Below are positions 44,607 to 57,012 of a stretch of 64,000 nt of DNA, piece by piece. The notes under the pieces were generated by a model. That model was given only the letters and a program-made list of their open reading frames with translations. It did not search any database and had not been told where the DNA came from. The DNA comes from Apium graveolens. Its lineage: Eukaryota > Streptophyta > Magnoliopsida > Apiales > Apiaceae. The DNA lies in assembly GCF_009905375.1 (NCBI RefSeq), contig NC_133657.1, positions 43,822,192 to 43,886,191 of the forward strand, in the 5' to 3' direction. The stretch's first letter is position 1; each line of letters opens with the position of its first letter. Position numbers and translations under genes: made by a program.

Positions 44607-45191
44607 CTAGTCGTGGAAAAGATCACCCTCTTCGGGTGGAGGATCAGGTGGCCAATCAACCTCGCCACTAGTGTCTCGGAAAATAGTACCGAAAGCGTGT
44701 GTCAAATCTTCAGCAAAATGACGGTGAATGTCGTGCATGGCCTCCATACGCCTAATTACTCGCCTGTACTGCTCGTCACCAACACCAGTCCTATCAACTA
44801 CCTGCTGCACATGAGAAGAACCCTCTATAGGAACTGGAGGATCCGTTCGGCTACCCTCTACATCATCAAAGATATATCCCAACCCCTTGTCAGGGGGTGC
44901 ACCTAAGAATGAATAACTCAAGTGATTTGGTAGTGGGTTGAGCTCAAGTGTAGGAGCATCTTCAATAGACGACTCGAGACGATCCTGAGAAATTTTCAGC
45001 TCTGCTAACCCAAGAGAATCGAATGGCACATCCAACTTCCTCTTCCACAGAGGTGCATTCAAAACCTGAATTTGCTCTACTTTAAAGCACTCCTCTTTAG
45101 CTGTGGGTAATTTTATTTCCTTGAACACATTGAAAGTGACCTTCTGATCATGAACCTTCATCGTAAGCTCTCCTTTTTGCACATCGATCAT
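44607..45191 (-). pseudogene. Athila-3 fused ORF: protease-RT linker joined to ORF3 C-terminus
   Basis: The N-terminal half matches the Athila-1 polyprotein after the protease (DVQKGELTM, NPLPNHLSYSFLG). After FLGA the sequence switches to an ORF3 C-terminal match (KGLGY, then QYRRVIRRMEAMHD and FAEDLTHAFGTIFRD), ending in an acidic, proline-rich tail (WPPDPPPEEGD). Relative to Athila-1, about 4.2 kb between 30445 and 34610 are absent, yet the reading frame is maintained across the joint. A TGA just upstream (near 45198; fits CGA to TGA) separates it from protease in this copy. Confidence 0.8.
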
Positions 45192-45761
45192 AGTTCAGCC
45201 TGTAGCCAAGAATGGTCTTCCCAAAATAATGGGAATCTTCTTATCTTCCTCGAAATCAAGAATTACAAAGTCAGCAGGGAAGAAGAGTTTATCCACCTTG
45301 ACCAAGACATCCTCCACTATACCTCGTGGATAAGCGATGGAACGGTCAGCTAGTTACAATGACATGTATATTGGTTTCGGCTCAGGCAGACCAAGCTGCT
45401 TGAAGATAGATAAGGGCAACAGATTGATGCTAGCTCCTAAATCACACAAACACTTGTCGAACGACAAGTTTCCGATGGTGCAAGGAATAGTGAAGCTTCC
45501 AGGATCTTTAAGCTTCGAAGCCAACTTCTGTTGCATCACAACACTGCATTCCTCCGTTAGAGCAACGGTCTCTAAGTCATCGAGCTTCACTTTCCGAGAG
45601 AGAATACCTTTCATAAACCTCGCATAGCTAGGCATCTGTTCAAGAGCTTCAGTGAAAGGTATGTTGATATGAAGTTTCTTGAACACCTCCAGAAACTTCT
45701 CAAACTGCTTATCCAGCTTTTTCTTCTGCAGCCTTTTAGGAAAAGGAGGTAGAGGATAAAT
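45192..45761 (-). pseudogene. pro: Athila-3 protease region
   Basis: The minus-strand open stretch 45354-45686 carries FKKLHINIPFTEALEQ, LTEECSVV and the protease motif DLGASINLLPLSIF. It is bounded by TAA near 45354 (YMSL then stop; fits CAA to TAA), and by TAG at 45762 on its gag side. The frame then continues with the end of the protease domain ([16 protein letters not shown], 45200-45350). Confidence 0.82.
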
Positions 45762-47210
45762 CTATTTCTCCCCTGTATTACCCTCAGGAGGAGTGTGTTC
45801 CACAGTAGTCTTCCTTGGTTCCACCTCTACTTCCTTCTGCACATCTTCTTCAGCCACAACTGCATTTTCTGAATCTTGAGATTTTTCTGGCTCTTCGTCT
45901 TGCTGAACTTGGGGGCTTGCGACCTTTCCAGACCTTAAGGTGATGGTGTTCACATGTTCTTCAACTTCCCTCTTTCCTGGATTGGCTTCTGTATCACTAG
46001 GAAGCATTCCTGGTGGCCGATTCAATAAGGCATTAGCAATTTGCCCAATTTGGTTCTCCAGAGTCTTGATAGAAACAGCTTGGCTTTGGCATATAAGAGC
46101 CTGGTTTTTGCACATAAGCCTCAACTCCTCTAATTCAGATTTTTGATTCGAAGATAGACCTGCATCATGAGTTTGTTGTTGAAGTTGGAGTTGCTGCTGA
46201 AAACCAAGAGAGTTGAACAGCTTATTTCCAAACGGCTGGAACGGCTGTTGCATCACATTCTGATTGTTGCTCCAGCTGAAGTTAGGATGATTCCAGTTGT
46301 CAGGATGATAAGTGTCTGGAACTGGTTGTTGCGATCTCTGAAAGTTGCTCACAAACTGAGCTGAGTCACTAGATATAGCGCATTGCTCTGTCGCATGCGG
46401 ACCTGCACACAGCTCACAAACACTAATTATCTGCTTAACACCATAGTTAGCCAGAGAATCGATCTTCATAGACAACGCCTTTAGTTGAGCAGTGATAGCC
46501 GTAGCTGTATCCACCTCAAGTACTCCTGCTACCTTGCCCTGTGGACATCTCTGGGTTGGATACTGATATTCATTAGCAGCCATCAGTTCAATTAGATCAT
46601 AAGCTTCCTTATAGCTCTTTGCCCATAATGCTCCGCCTGATGCTGCATCGAGCATGGGTTTGGACTGTGCTCCCAACCCATTGTAAAAAGAAGTGATGAT
46701 CATCCAATCAGGAATTCCATGATGAGGACACTTCCTAAGCATCTCCTTGTAGCGCTCCCAAGCTTCACATAGCGATTCTCCCGTTTGCTGCATAAATTGA
46801 GTAATAGCATTCCTGAGTGCAGCTGTCTTCGCCATAGGGAAGAATTTAGTAAGAAACTTCTGAGCAAGATCTTCCCAAGTAGTAATCGAACCAGATGGTA
46901 GAGAGTGTAACCAGCTCTTAGCCTTGTCCTTCAGAGAGAATGGGAACAGTCTCAGCTTTACAGCATCTTCAGAAACACCGTTGAACTTGAAGGTGTCGCA
47001 TATTTCAATGAAATCCCTAATGTGTGTATTGGGATCTTCCGTTGGAGAACCCCCAAACTGGACTGAAGTCTGTACCCATTGAATTATGCTAGGCTTGATC
47101 TCAAAGGTATTAGCTGTGATAGCTGGCCAGACAATGCTAGATTGAATGTCATTGATCTTGGGTTGAGAAAAATCCATCAAGGCTTTCGTTCGTGCTGCTG
47201 GATCTCCCAT
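45762..47210 (-). CDS. gag: Athila-3 gag, long open frame
   Basis: ATG at 47210 (minus strand) starts MGDPAARTKALMDFS and leads through the whole gag domain (FIEICDTFKFNGVSED, LFPFSLKDKAKSWL, LCEAWERYKEMLRKC, GLGAQSKPMLDAASGG) and the zinc knuckle CELCAGPHATEQC to ENQIGQIANALLNRP and ITLRSGKV. About 482 codons remain open, the longest intact gag here. The frame is open upstream as well, past a TTTCAG|GTACTC site. It ends at TAG 45762, which in Athila-1 is a sense codon. Protein role: particle assembly and RNA packaging. Confidence 0.85.
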   Translation of the reverse strand: MGDPAARTKALMDFSQPKINDIQSSIVWPAITANTFEIKPSIIQWVQTSVQFGGSPTEDPNTHIRDFIEICDTFKFNGVSEDAVKLRLFPFSLKDKAKSWLHSLPSGSITTWEDLAQKFLTKFFPMAKTAALRNAITQFMQQTGESLCEAWERYKEMLRKCPHHGIPDWMIITSFYNGLGAQSKPMLDAASGGALWAKSYKEAYDLIELMAANEYQYPTQRCPQGKVAGVLEVDTATAITAQLKALSMKIDSLANYGVKQIISVCELCAGPHATEQCAISSDSAQFVSNFQRSQQPVPDTYHPDNWNHPNFSWSNNQNVMQQPFQPFGNKLFNSLGFQQQLQLQQQTHDAGLSSNQKSELEELRLMCKNQALICQSQAVSIKTLENQIGQIANALLNRPPGMLPSDTEANPGKREVEEHVNTITLRSGKVASPQVQQDEEPEKSQDSENAVVAEEDVQKEVEVEPRKTTVEHTPPEGNTGEK

Positions 47211-47322
47211 TGTAATGAGTACCTGAAACACAAACAAATAAACCGTGAAAGTAAAAGAATCTGAGTCAGTGAACTTTAACGACCACTGATGACAAGCACA
47301 TAAACTAAAAATTAACACCGAG

Positions 47323-47340
47323 TCCCCGGCAGCGGCGCCA
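47323..47340 (-). other. Primer binding site (tRNA-Asp) of Athila-3
   Basis: The minus strand reads TGGCGCCGCTGCCGGGGA, identical to Athila-1, six bases inside the 5' LTR. Confidence 0.92.
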
Positions 47341-47346
47341 AAAACT

Positions 47347-48817
47347 TGTTAGGGAAAAAACACGCGCTAATATTCACGCAAGTATACGCGTTCGCAAGTA
47401 GTATAAGATATAAATCAGATTCGTTCCCACAGAGACTGGTTTAGGTTAAGTTCAATTTATGCACCTATGCAACAATGTATGGTTATCGCTCAATGCTAAG
47501 ACAAATAACAAATTGGGTTTTTATTAAACTAAGAGATTATACTAAATAACATTAACTAAGAGAATTGAAGTTGAATTACTATATATGACAAACATGGGAT
47601 TCTAACTTCATTAAATACTTCATTCAATAGCCTTATTGTTTTTAACCTTAGCATGTGATGGTGATGACACTAATTAGATAACACGAAACTGATAAACGCC
47701 AACTTTCGTTGCACGAGTACCATTCTACCAGACATCCACAAAAGAGATAGAAGCTGAATAGGCACCAATTATATCGAGACCCTATATGTCTATAGAATTT
47801 GACAATATAACGGTTTAAGCACAAGTTATCTATCTTGATTACATAGGGCAAGTAAAACGGTTAGAGTTACCTACGAATCATGCATACACATACATGAACC
47901 TATGCTAGCATGGCAAGTTCTAAACCTCTATATTCACTGTCGCTTCAATAGAGATTAACACGCTATCTTATATGTTAGCTATGCACATAAGACGAATAAG
48001 CACAACCATACTAGGATATCAATCAATCACCACACACCAAGATATCGAAACAATTAACTATTGAAATCCATAAATAAATCCGCTAGAATCCCATGACAAC
48101 GATTAGCCCATAATCGAACTCATCATCACCATGGGTTCCAATGAAAGCATGGTATAAATAAGGTCTTAATAAACTAAATAATAATCAAAGTACGAATAAA
48201 CGAGATCTAGGTTCAACAAGAACGAAAACGAGCATCCAAAGTTACAACTAATTCAAAGAATCACAAGTTGAAAACAAGATCTTCTTTTTCAGAGTTGTTT
48301 TGTGCTTCTAGGTCTTCTCCTTGGTATCCCAATCTTCCCGGATGATGAAAACCCTTTTTTTAAGTATATATACGCCCCTAGTGGACCTGGACCCTTAAAA
48401 TCGTCAAATTCTACTCAAAAAAGGCTTTTTCAGCGAAATCAGCGACCAGCCGCGCCCTGAGTGGCCGCTCAGCTCTCTGAGCGGCCGCTCAGCTCTGCTG
48501 AGCGGGCGCTCAGCTACTGACTGGGAAAAATATTCTGATGAATCTTGTTTTGGCCATAAATTGAGTTCTACTCGTCAGAATTAGGTGATTCAACTGCCCA
48601 CGCGAAGCTATTGAGATTCTCTACAACTTGAAAATGGACTTGGCTTCCAATTCTGATCACTTTTCATCATATTTCCTTTAAAAGCTCTTTTCTTCCTTTA
48701 ACTGATACCTGAAATGCATTAACACAAAAATACATCAAAATACCAACAACTTGAGTCCAAAACACCAATTTAAGCTTGTAATAAAGCATTCCAAGTGGAT
48801 ATAAAATCCACTTATCA
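47347..48817 (-). repeat. Athila-3 5' LTR
   Basis: Plus strand TGTTAGGGAA to CCACTTATCA, 1471 bases, collinear with 41909-43361 apart from about 25 substitutions, small indels, and one extra 18-base unit in the GC cassette at about 48459-48483. Confidence 0.92.
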
Positions 48818-48822
48818 ACCAA

Positions 48823-51800
48823 ACGGTTCCTTCTTAATTGGAAAAGAACATAAACAACATCGCACAAATGAGCTAACTAGCTCAGCAAGTCACAATGACA
48901 AAACTGAGAATAATGATCATCAGGGAAATATGGTTATGATATCAAGTGAACAATGGATTATAATTTAGAATTGGATATTATATTTTCATTTTAAAAACCA
49001 AGGTTAGGCTGCTGATCAGTCACACACTAATCCCGAGCAAAGCACACATCACTACTCTAACTACTGGATCCAAGGCACACATTGGCATAACTTGACCATT
49101 ATATGGTCTGACCACGAATCTGGTCCACAATTTTATAAAAACAATCCAATTCTATCATAATATGAGAATAAACAGTAATAAACAATAAACAGGATCATTA
49201 ACAACATTGGACGTTCAATAATGAAAATGGTTTCAATCTGTATAAAGATCCATATGGCATTTCCAAAGCTTGGTTGTTAGGTAACGAAAGAGTTGGATAA
49301 CAAAGGAATTAACATTTCAGGGTTCCAAGGAATTGGTCTTTCAAAGCATAAGATACAATGGTTTGAATGTGTAAGCAATCTGATTCAGTGTTTAATATTT
49401 AGTTTGTATGTATTTGTGGAGTAGTATCATATATTTGAGGTTCATATTTGGGTATACAACAATCAATGGTCTAGAAAGAATCAGGTTTACGGCTCAAGAT
49501 CAATAACTGGAATTAAGGTGTAGGGTTCAGTGCTTCAAACCACTTGCAATATAAAATAGAAATATCAATTACTACAATATCTCGAGAAAGTTCAGAACAC
49601 TTTCCTGGTATTAGCTTACTACACTGCACTTGCTCTCAATCACCACTGCCTTACTCCTTGACTATCTGTTTCCCTTACCTACGCCTTGCCTCTTCTACTC
49701 ACATATTATAAGCATCTAACAATATTTAACTCATACGATTCTATTCGACACATACTCCTATCTACCCTTCATTTCACCCAAATCCGATTAACGGATTGAA
49801 AGTTATGCAATAAACAAGTAAACATCGAATATACGGACCGACAGTCAACTAACAAGTCACATATAACACATAGCACGTCACATAATCAATAATATATTAT
49901 TTATAAATAAGTCTCGGGTCATAAACAAGCTTTCTGGTATTTAAAATGATTTTTAAAACATTTTTCAGAATTAAAACGGGTCGTTGGATCAATTTCGAAG
50001 TAGTAAATAGGGTTCGGTTGGCCAATTCCGGCTTTAAAACAATTTCATAATAATTATCGAGCCTTGAAAATAATTTAAAATAATATTTTAAAGCTCAAAA
50101 CTATTTTTCAGAATTTTTAAATCATTTTTAAATAATTAAATCTAATTAAATAATTAATTAAAATCAATTAATAATTAATTAAATCAATTAATCAATCAAT
50201 TTTCGAATTAATTGACCAATTAATAAATTAAAAATTAACTGAAATTATTTAACTAATTAATTTAGATTTATTTTTTAATTAAAAATAATTTTCGGAATTA
50301 AAATAATAATTTTTGGAATTTTTAGAAATTAAAATCGAATTTTTATAATTAAAATAAATAGGAAATATGATTTTTAAATATTTTTAAAACAGGAATCCAA
50401 AATTTGCAAGTTCTGGAAACCTCAGGGACCTAACTATTTCTTCCCCAAAAGATAAGGTAGCAAACTGCAATTTTACAACCCCCGTCGCCGGAAAATATAA
50501 GGGTGGCCGGAGAACACGATTTCGGCACCCTCACCTCACCACAAGCTCCAGATCACATCTACAGACAACCAGGAACTTATTCATGCAATCAAATCATTCA
50601 AATAACCCCAGACTTGGCCGAAAATTGGCCAAGAACATCGCCGGTTTCCGGCGAACTTCGGAAATTTTCAAAACACAACTCCCTTCGATTCAGACATCCT
50701 CTGTTAACGAGCTATATACCAATCGATTGCAAATTTCATAAGGAACATAATCCACTATAAATCAACAGCTAATAACCCCTAAATCAAAAAGCCTCAAATT
50801 TCAATTGAAAACATTCATACGAGTTATAAACTCTAATTTTAAAATTCGAGAATTAAACCAACTTTTGAGCATGTTATTGAACTCCAAATCAGACGTATGA
50901 CATATGAAAATCATCAGGAAAACAAGCTCTACAACATGCAAGCATCAAATCATACAAACAATCATCCGAACAAAAATTCATATTTTTAATAAAATTAATT
51001 TTGAAAATAAATAATTTTTCAGAAAATAAACCTTGATTTCTGCAGTGATTTGGAACACAGAATCTGATAGAACACCTAAAGACCTTTGGATTGAGTACTC
51101 GAGCTTTCCAAACGGACTCCGGTAACACCTCCGGTTGTTGGTTTGATTCTCAGATAGGTTTATGAATATATGAATTTTCTCTGAAAATTTATATAATTAC
51201 TGACTGCAAATGATTTTTGATACGAAATAAAATACGGTAAAGGCTTTTTATAATTACGGAAAATTAGTATCCCGTTGGATCATTCCGAATATAAAACGGT
51301 ACGTTTATTTGTAAAAACTGATCCAAACGGTATCGGTTTTCGAGACAGTTTTCCAAACCAGTACAATTTGTACTGCGGTCTTGATCTCAGCGCCTGGTTA
51401 CACGTACTACGAGGTGATAATTGGGATAGTTTAATAAAAAGCTCCCGTTTATCGAAAATACGAGTTTTATTGATTTACCAAAACGAATATTGTATCAAAA
51501 ATGTTGCGCCGGGACCCGCGCAGGATAAACCGTACGCCGGATCGAAAAAGTCGAAACATGAAATATGCTCAGAATATTACAATTAGGTTAGGAAGGAGTT
51601 CTCGGAAGAGTTTCGGGTTCCAAAAAACGTAACAACGGATGACGTCGGTTGGTTCCTGTTTTTATAAAATAGATTTTAAATACTCGGAAAAAGATTTTAT
51701 AAATTTCATATGATCCTTATAAATTCATAAATCAACATAAAAATAATTAGGAAGATATGACAATTATCTATATTTTATTTTGGACATATAAAAATTAAAA

Positions 51801-51936
51801 TACTCAATTAATAATATTTTTAAACATCCAAACATATTTAACACTTAACAATTAATTCACAAAATAGATACTGAACACATATATTAATTATTTATTAGCA
51901 AAAAAAATAATTACACGATATATCGCGGATATTACA
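48823..51936 (-). repeat. Solo LTR, right segment
   Basis: 3114 bases of AT-rich sequence continuing the solo LTR to its TGTAATATCC start (minus strand). It holds a very AT-rich core (50050-50400), a slightly GC-richer part (50440-51130) with a CCTTTGGATTGAGTACTCGAG block, and no recognisable protein. The ORFs at 50503, 50889 and 51275 are short, unlike any known family, and probably chance. Confidence 0.85.
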
Positions 51937-51941
51937 GCTAT

Positions 51942-53690
51942 AGTTGTTCAACTTCAAGATTTGACGATAAAAGTGGATTTTTTGGCTAATTATGGAGTTA
52001 ATCAGATCACAAGTGTTTGTGAGCTTTGTGCTGGTGCACATGAGACTGAGCATTGTGCTATTTCTAGTGAATCAACTCAGTTTGTGAATAACTTCCAGAG
52101 GTCGCAGCAACCAGCTCCAGCCACTTATCATCCCAAGAACCGCAAGCATCCTAACTTCAGCTGGAGCAACAATCAGAATGCGGTGCAACAGCCTTATCAG
52201 CCATATGCAGCAAACCAATATAACCCTCCTGGTTTTCAACAACCGCAATATGGACCATGGAAACAACTCCAACTTCAGCAGCTACCACAATCTAATGAAA
52301 AATCTGAATTGTAGGAGTTGAGGCTCATGTGCAAGAGCCAAACGGTTTTTATCAACACCTTGGAGATTCAAATTGGGCAGATTGCCAATGTCTTGCTGAA
52401 TCGACAACCTGGTACACTCCCTAGTGATACTGAAGTGCTAGGCAAGAGGGAAGCTAAGGAGCAGGTTAAGGCAATTACATTAAGGTCTGGGAAGGTTACA
52501 AATCCTGAAAAATCTCAAGTTCCAGAATCTGAAGTTGTGGCTGAAGAAGATGTGCAGAAGGAAGCAGAGGTGGAACCAAGGAAGACAGCTGTTGTCAACA
52601 CTCCTCCTGAGGGTAATATAGGGGAAAAATAGGTCTATCATCCACCTCCTTTTCCTAAGAGGCTGTAGAAGCAAAAGCTTGATAAGCAAATTGCTAAGTT
52701 CTTGGAAGTTTTCAAGAAACTTCATATCAACATACCTTTCGTTGAAGCTCTTGAACAAATGCCAAGCTATGCGAAGTTCATGAAGGTATTCTCTCTCAGA
52801 AAGTGAAGCTTGATGACTTAGAGATCGTTGCTCTCACAGAGAAATGCAGTGTTATGCTGCAACAGAAGTTGCCTCCGAAACTTAAAGATCCTAGAAGCTT
52901 CATTATTCCTTGCACCATCAGAAAAGTGTCATTTGACAAATACTTATGTGACTTGGGAGCTAGCATCAATCTGATGCCTTTGTCTATCTTCAAGAAGTTG
53001 GGTTTACCTAATCTAAAGCCTACATATATGTCCTTGTAGTTGGCCGATCGCTCTATTACATATCCACGAGGCATTGTAGAGGATGTATTGGTCAAAGTGG
53101 ACAAACTCATCTTTCCTACTGACTTTGTAATTCTTGATTTCGAGGAGGATAAGAAGATTCTCATAATCTTGGGAAGACCTTTCATGGCAACTGGCCGAAC
53201 CTTGATTGATGTGTAGAAAGGTGAGCTCACTATGTGAGTTCAGGATCAGGATGTGATCTTTAATGTTTTTAATGCCATGAAATTCCCTACTGATGAAAAT
53301 GAGTGCTTTAAGGTGGAATTGGTTGAATCTGTGGTAACTTCAGAGCTTGATCATATGCTAAAATCTGATGCCTTAGAGAAAGCCTTGATGGGGGATTCAG
53401 ATAGTGAAGATGATGAAAGTGATGAGCAGTTATAGTATCTAAATGCTTCTCCTTGGAAGTGAAGATTGGAAATGCCTTTTGAATCTCTTGGATTGGAAGA
53501 GATGAAAAACTCTCCAAAGCACCTCAAGCCATCTATTGAGGAAGCTTATATACTTGAGCTCAAACCTTTGCCTGAACATTTGAGGTATGTATTTTTAGGT
53601 GATGCATCTACTTTGCCTCTTATTATTGCATCTGACCTTTCATGTAGTATGACGAAAAGCTCTTGAGAATTCTTAGAGAGTTCAAATCGG
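51942..53690 (+). pseudogene. Athila-2 gag end and protease, many stops
   Basis: Continues gag from 41573. Zinc knuckle CELCAGAHETEHC (about 52018-52056), IGQIANVLLNRQPG, AITLRSGKV and protease DLGASINLMPLSIF (about 52950-52990). Stops at 52312, 52630, 52666, 53037, 53212, 53234, 53433 and 53459 mostly fit CAG to TAG or CGA to TGA. A one-base loss near 52785 and another near 53650 shift the frame. It can no longer encode a polyprotein. Confidence 0.85.
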
Positions 53691-55110
53691 CAATTGGATG
53701 GACTATAGCAGATATCAAGGGAATTGGCCCTTCTTATTGCATGCATAAAACTCTGCTAGAGGAAGGAAGCAAGCCTATTGTTGAGCAATAGAGAAGCCTA
53801 AATCTGATCATGAAAGAAGTGGTGAAGAAGGAAATTCTCTAGTGGCTAGATACAGGGATCATCTGTCCCATTTCTGACAGTTCTTGGGTAAGCCCAATTT
53901 AGTATGTACCGAAGAAAGGAGGTATCACCGTGGTTGCTAATGAAAAGAATGAGCTTATTCCTACTCGAACAGTCACGAGGTGGAGAATTTTCATGGATTA
54001 CAGAAAGCTGAACAAAGCCACAAGGAAAGATCACTTCCCTTTTCCTTTTATTGATTAGATGCTTGATAGGTTGGCTGGGCATGAGTACTACTATCTTCTG
54101 GATGGCTATTCGGCTTATAATCAGATTTGTATTGCTCCAGAAGATCAAGGACAGACTACCTTCACTTGTCCTTTTGGTAATTTTTCCTTCATGAGAGTTT
54201 CTTTTGGGCTATGTAGTGCACCAGCCATATTTCAGAGATGCATGATGGCTATCTTCTTTGATATGATTGGAAATAATGTAGAAGCGTTCATGGATGACTT
54301 CTCTATTTTTGGAACTTCTTATGATAAATGCTTGCACAATCTTGGTTTAGTGCTGAAAAGGTGTATTGAGACCAATCTGGTTCTCAATTGGGAGAAATGT
54401 CACTTTATGGTGCGACATGGCATCATTCTTGGGCACAAAGTCTTTAGTAAGGGTCTTGAGGTGGAAAAATCCAAGGTGGGTTTCATTGAAAATCTTCCCC
54501 TACCAATTTCTTTTAAGGGAATTCGGCTTTCATGGTCATGCAGGTTTCTATCGGCGTTTCATAAAGGACTTCTCTAAAATTTCGAAGCCGTTGTGCAATT
54601 TGCTAGAGAAAGATGTTCCTTTAAAGTTTGACGACGAGTGCCTAGCTGCTTTTAAGAGCTTAAAGAAAAGCTTGATCACGGCACTAGTCATTACCGTACC
54701 TGATTGAAATGAGCCATTTGAAATAATGTGCGATGCAAGTGATTATGCAGTTGGAACAGTTCTTGGGCAAAGGAAGAACAATATATTTCATGTGGTCTAA
54801 TATGCTAGTAAGACCCTCAATGGTGCTCAACTAAATTACATGACGACTGAGAAAGAACTCTTAGCCATTTTTTACGGTTTTGAGAAGTTTCGATCTTATT
54901 TGCTTGGGACAAAGGTGACAATTTTCATTGATCATACTGTTATTCGCTATCTCGTCTCGAAGAAGGACTCGAAGCCTAGATTGATTCGATGGGTTCTTTT
55001 ACTTCAGGAGTTTGAGTTAGAGATCAAGGATAGAAAAGGTACTGAGAATCAAGTCGTTGATCATCTCTCTCGTTTAGAAGATCCAGGTACAGCTTCGCAG
55101 GATAAGTCTT
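53691..55110 (+). pseudogene. Athila-2 reverse transcriptase and RNase H, many stops
   Basis: Recognisable in pieces: [45 protein letters not shown] (catalytic aspartates kept), NWEKCHFMV, the RNase H start [24 protein letters not shown] and [15 protein letters not shown]. Stops at about 53788, 53839, 53899, 54056, 54706 and 54799, and a frameshift near 54525, interrupt it. Confidence 0.87.
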
Positions 55111-56447
55111 TGATAAATGTGTCTTTTCCCGATGAGCAGTTGTTTGGGGGTGCAAGCAGAAGAATCGTGGTTCACAGATATTGTGAACTATCTCGTGAGC
55201 GTTATGCCTCCAGACTTGACTTATGCTCAAATGAAGAAGTTTCTTCACGAAGTGAAGTAGTACATGTGGGATGAGCCATTTTTGTTTCGGCAAGGAGGTG
55301 ACCAAATCATTAGGAGATGTATTCCATAAAGCGAAACAGGGGGAATCTTTCGAGACTGTCATTCGACTGTTTATGGAGCCCACTATGGTGGAGAAAAGAC
55401 AACATCTCGTATCCTTCAAGCAGGATTCTTCTGGCCGACTTTATTTAAGAATGCACATCAGTTTGTTTTGAAATGTGATCAATACCAGCGTGTTGGTAAT
55501 ATGTCGAAGAGGGATGAGATGCCTCTTAATTTGCTTCTCGAGGTTGAGGTCCTCGATGTTTAGGGAATTGACTTCATGAGGCCATTTGTCTCATTTTACA
55601 ATAATCAGTATATCTTGATGGCGGTTGATTATCTGTCAAAATGGGTGGAAGTTAAATCCATGCTGATAAATGATATGAAGGTAGTGCTTAATTTCCTTCA
55701 CAAGCAGATGTTCACAAGATATGGGACTCCAAAGGTCATAATCAATGATGAGGGATCGCATTTCTGCAATCGCAAGTTCACTGCTATGATGCAAGGGTAT
55801 AATGTCAATCATCGTATTGCTACAACCTACCATCCTCAGACTAATGTTCAAGCTAAGGTATCTAATAGAGAGATCAAGCGTATTCTAGAGAAGGTTGTAT
55901 GTCCATCGAGGAAGGATTGGTCTTTGAAGCCGGATGAAGCTATTTAGGCTATCGAACAGCATTCAAGGCTCCGCTAGGCATGTCACCGTATCAGTTGGTT
56001 TATAGTAAATGTTGTCATTTGCTTGTGGAGCTAGAGCACAAGGCATATTGGGCTTTGAAGAAATTGAACTTTGATATGGATGCAGCTGGTAAGAAAAGGA
56101 TGCTTCAATTGAATGAACTCGACGAGTTTCGACTTCAAGCGTATGAGAACAATAAAATGTACAAGGAGAAAGTCAAGAGGTGGCACGATAGGGTTCTAGT
56201 TCTTAAATCATTTGTGTCGGGGCAACAAGTTCTTTTGTTTAACTCTCGTCTCCGTCTTCTTCCTGGAAAGTTAAAGTCAAGATGGTCAGGGCCATTTGTT
56301 GTCAAAACTGTGTTTCCACATGGAGCGGTGGAGATTTTTGAGAATGATCCAGGCCAAGCATTCAAGGTAAACGTACAGCGTTTGAAGCATTACTATGGGG
56401 ATACGGCAAACCGTGAAGTGGTTAGTGCCGTTTTGTTGGCAACTTGA
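55111..56447 (+). pseudogene. Athila-2 integrase, many stops
   Basis: The HHCC module is damaged (CDRC reads CDQY near 55478). The core keeps DFM and [10 protein letters not shown]. Stops include 55257, 55327 and 55561 (TGG to TAG at the WGID motif) and 55945. The C-terminal stretch 55980-56447 is open and matches Athila-1 ([30 protein letters not shown]), ending at the conserved TGA. Confidence 0.87.
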
Positions 56448-57012
56448 TCTGGGAAATCTACGTCAAGCTAACGATGTAAACCAAGCGATTCTTGGGAGGC
56501 AACCCAAGCTTCTTGTATATTAGTAGATAGAAAGAAGAAGAAAACAAGAAGAAAACTAAAAAAAAATAAAAAAATTCAGTGTCAACTACAGTAGCACGGC
56601 GCGCCCGCGCTGGGAAGCGAGGCGGCTGCGCTAAAACTCCAGTAGTTGCATGCGCCCGCGCTGGTATGCGGGGCGGCCGCGCTGGAATTCCACAACCACG
56701 ACACAGCCGCACTGCCAGGCGGGGCGGCCGCGCTGACCTCCTGCACAAAAAAAATAGAAAAATCAAAAAATCAAAATAAAAACAAAACTCCAGCCGAATG
56801 TCACTCATCCACTTCCCTTAATTCCTTCTCCAATTCAATTTTTACACCCCATTACCCCCACTAATTCCATATTCTTGACCCACTTCTATTCTAATTCTAA
56901 TTCTCAATATCTATATATACATACACTTATACACAATCATCTCCATCACTTTTCAAATCTCAAACCTAAATCTCTCTTATACACTTCAATTTTCTCAACT
57001 TATTTACATTCA
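56448..57012 (+). promoter_or_regulatory. Intergenic region before Athila-2 ORF3 with GC cassette and TATA box
   Basis: The GC cassette at 56595-56738 has three rounds of GCGCGCCCGCGCTGG / GGGCGGCCGCGCTG-type units, the flavour of Athila-2's own LTR cassette rather than that of Athila-1. TATATATA lies at 56912-56919 inside CTATATATACATACAC, identical to Athila-1, with a CT-rich leader of about 94 bases to the ORF3 ATG at 57013. The opposite-strand ORFs here (56458-56864) only trace the GC cassette. Confidence 0.5.

Larger units (their letters stand above)
41909..48817 (-). mobile_element. Athila-3: non-autonomous Athila derivative, minus strand
   Basis: Two LTRs (41909-43361, 1453 bases; 47347-48817, 1471 bases), ACCAA on both flanks (41904-41908, 48818-48822), tRNA-Asp primer site and polypurine tract show a complete transposed unit of 6.9 kb. 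It codes for gag, protease and a fused remnant, but reverse transcriptase, RNase H, integrase and the first part of ORF3 are absent. By eye about 25 single differences separate the LTRs. Since cis-acting parts are intact, it would need proteins supplied by other Athila copies. Confidence 0.93.
41574..51936 (-). mobile_element. Minus-strand Tekay-like solo LTR, split by Athila-3
   Basis: The left end TGTGGCGCCC and right end GATATTACA give an LTR with TGT...ACA termini on both strands; direct repeats GCTAT flank it (41569-41573, 51937-51941). Removing Athila-3 leaves 3449 bases with no primer site, gag or pol, hence a solo LTR formed by recombination between two LTRs. Its GGGCGCCACA end matches the Tekay-1 LTR end, so it belongs to a related family. 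Confidence 0.88.

Noticed and set aside
50503..50760. Possible host gene exon in the GC-richer part of the solo LTR
   Set aside because: A similar GC-richer part occurs at the same place in the LTR remnant at 18960-19230, so it belongs to the LTR structure.
56458..56864. ORFs on both strands encoding arginine- and alanine-rich peptides
   Set aside because: They trace the GC-rich cassette before Athila-2 ORF3; repeats of GCGC words create the apparent proteins.
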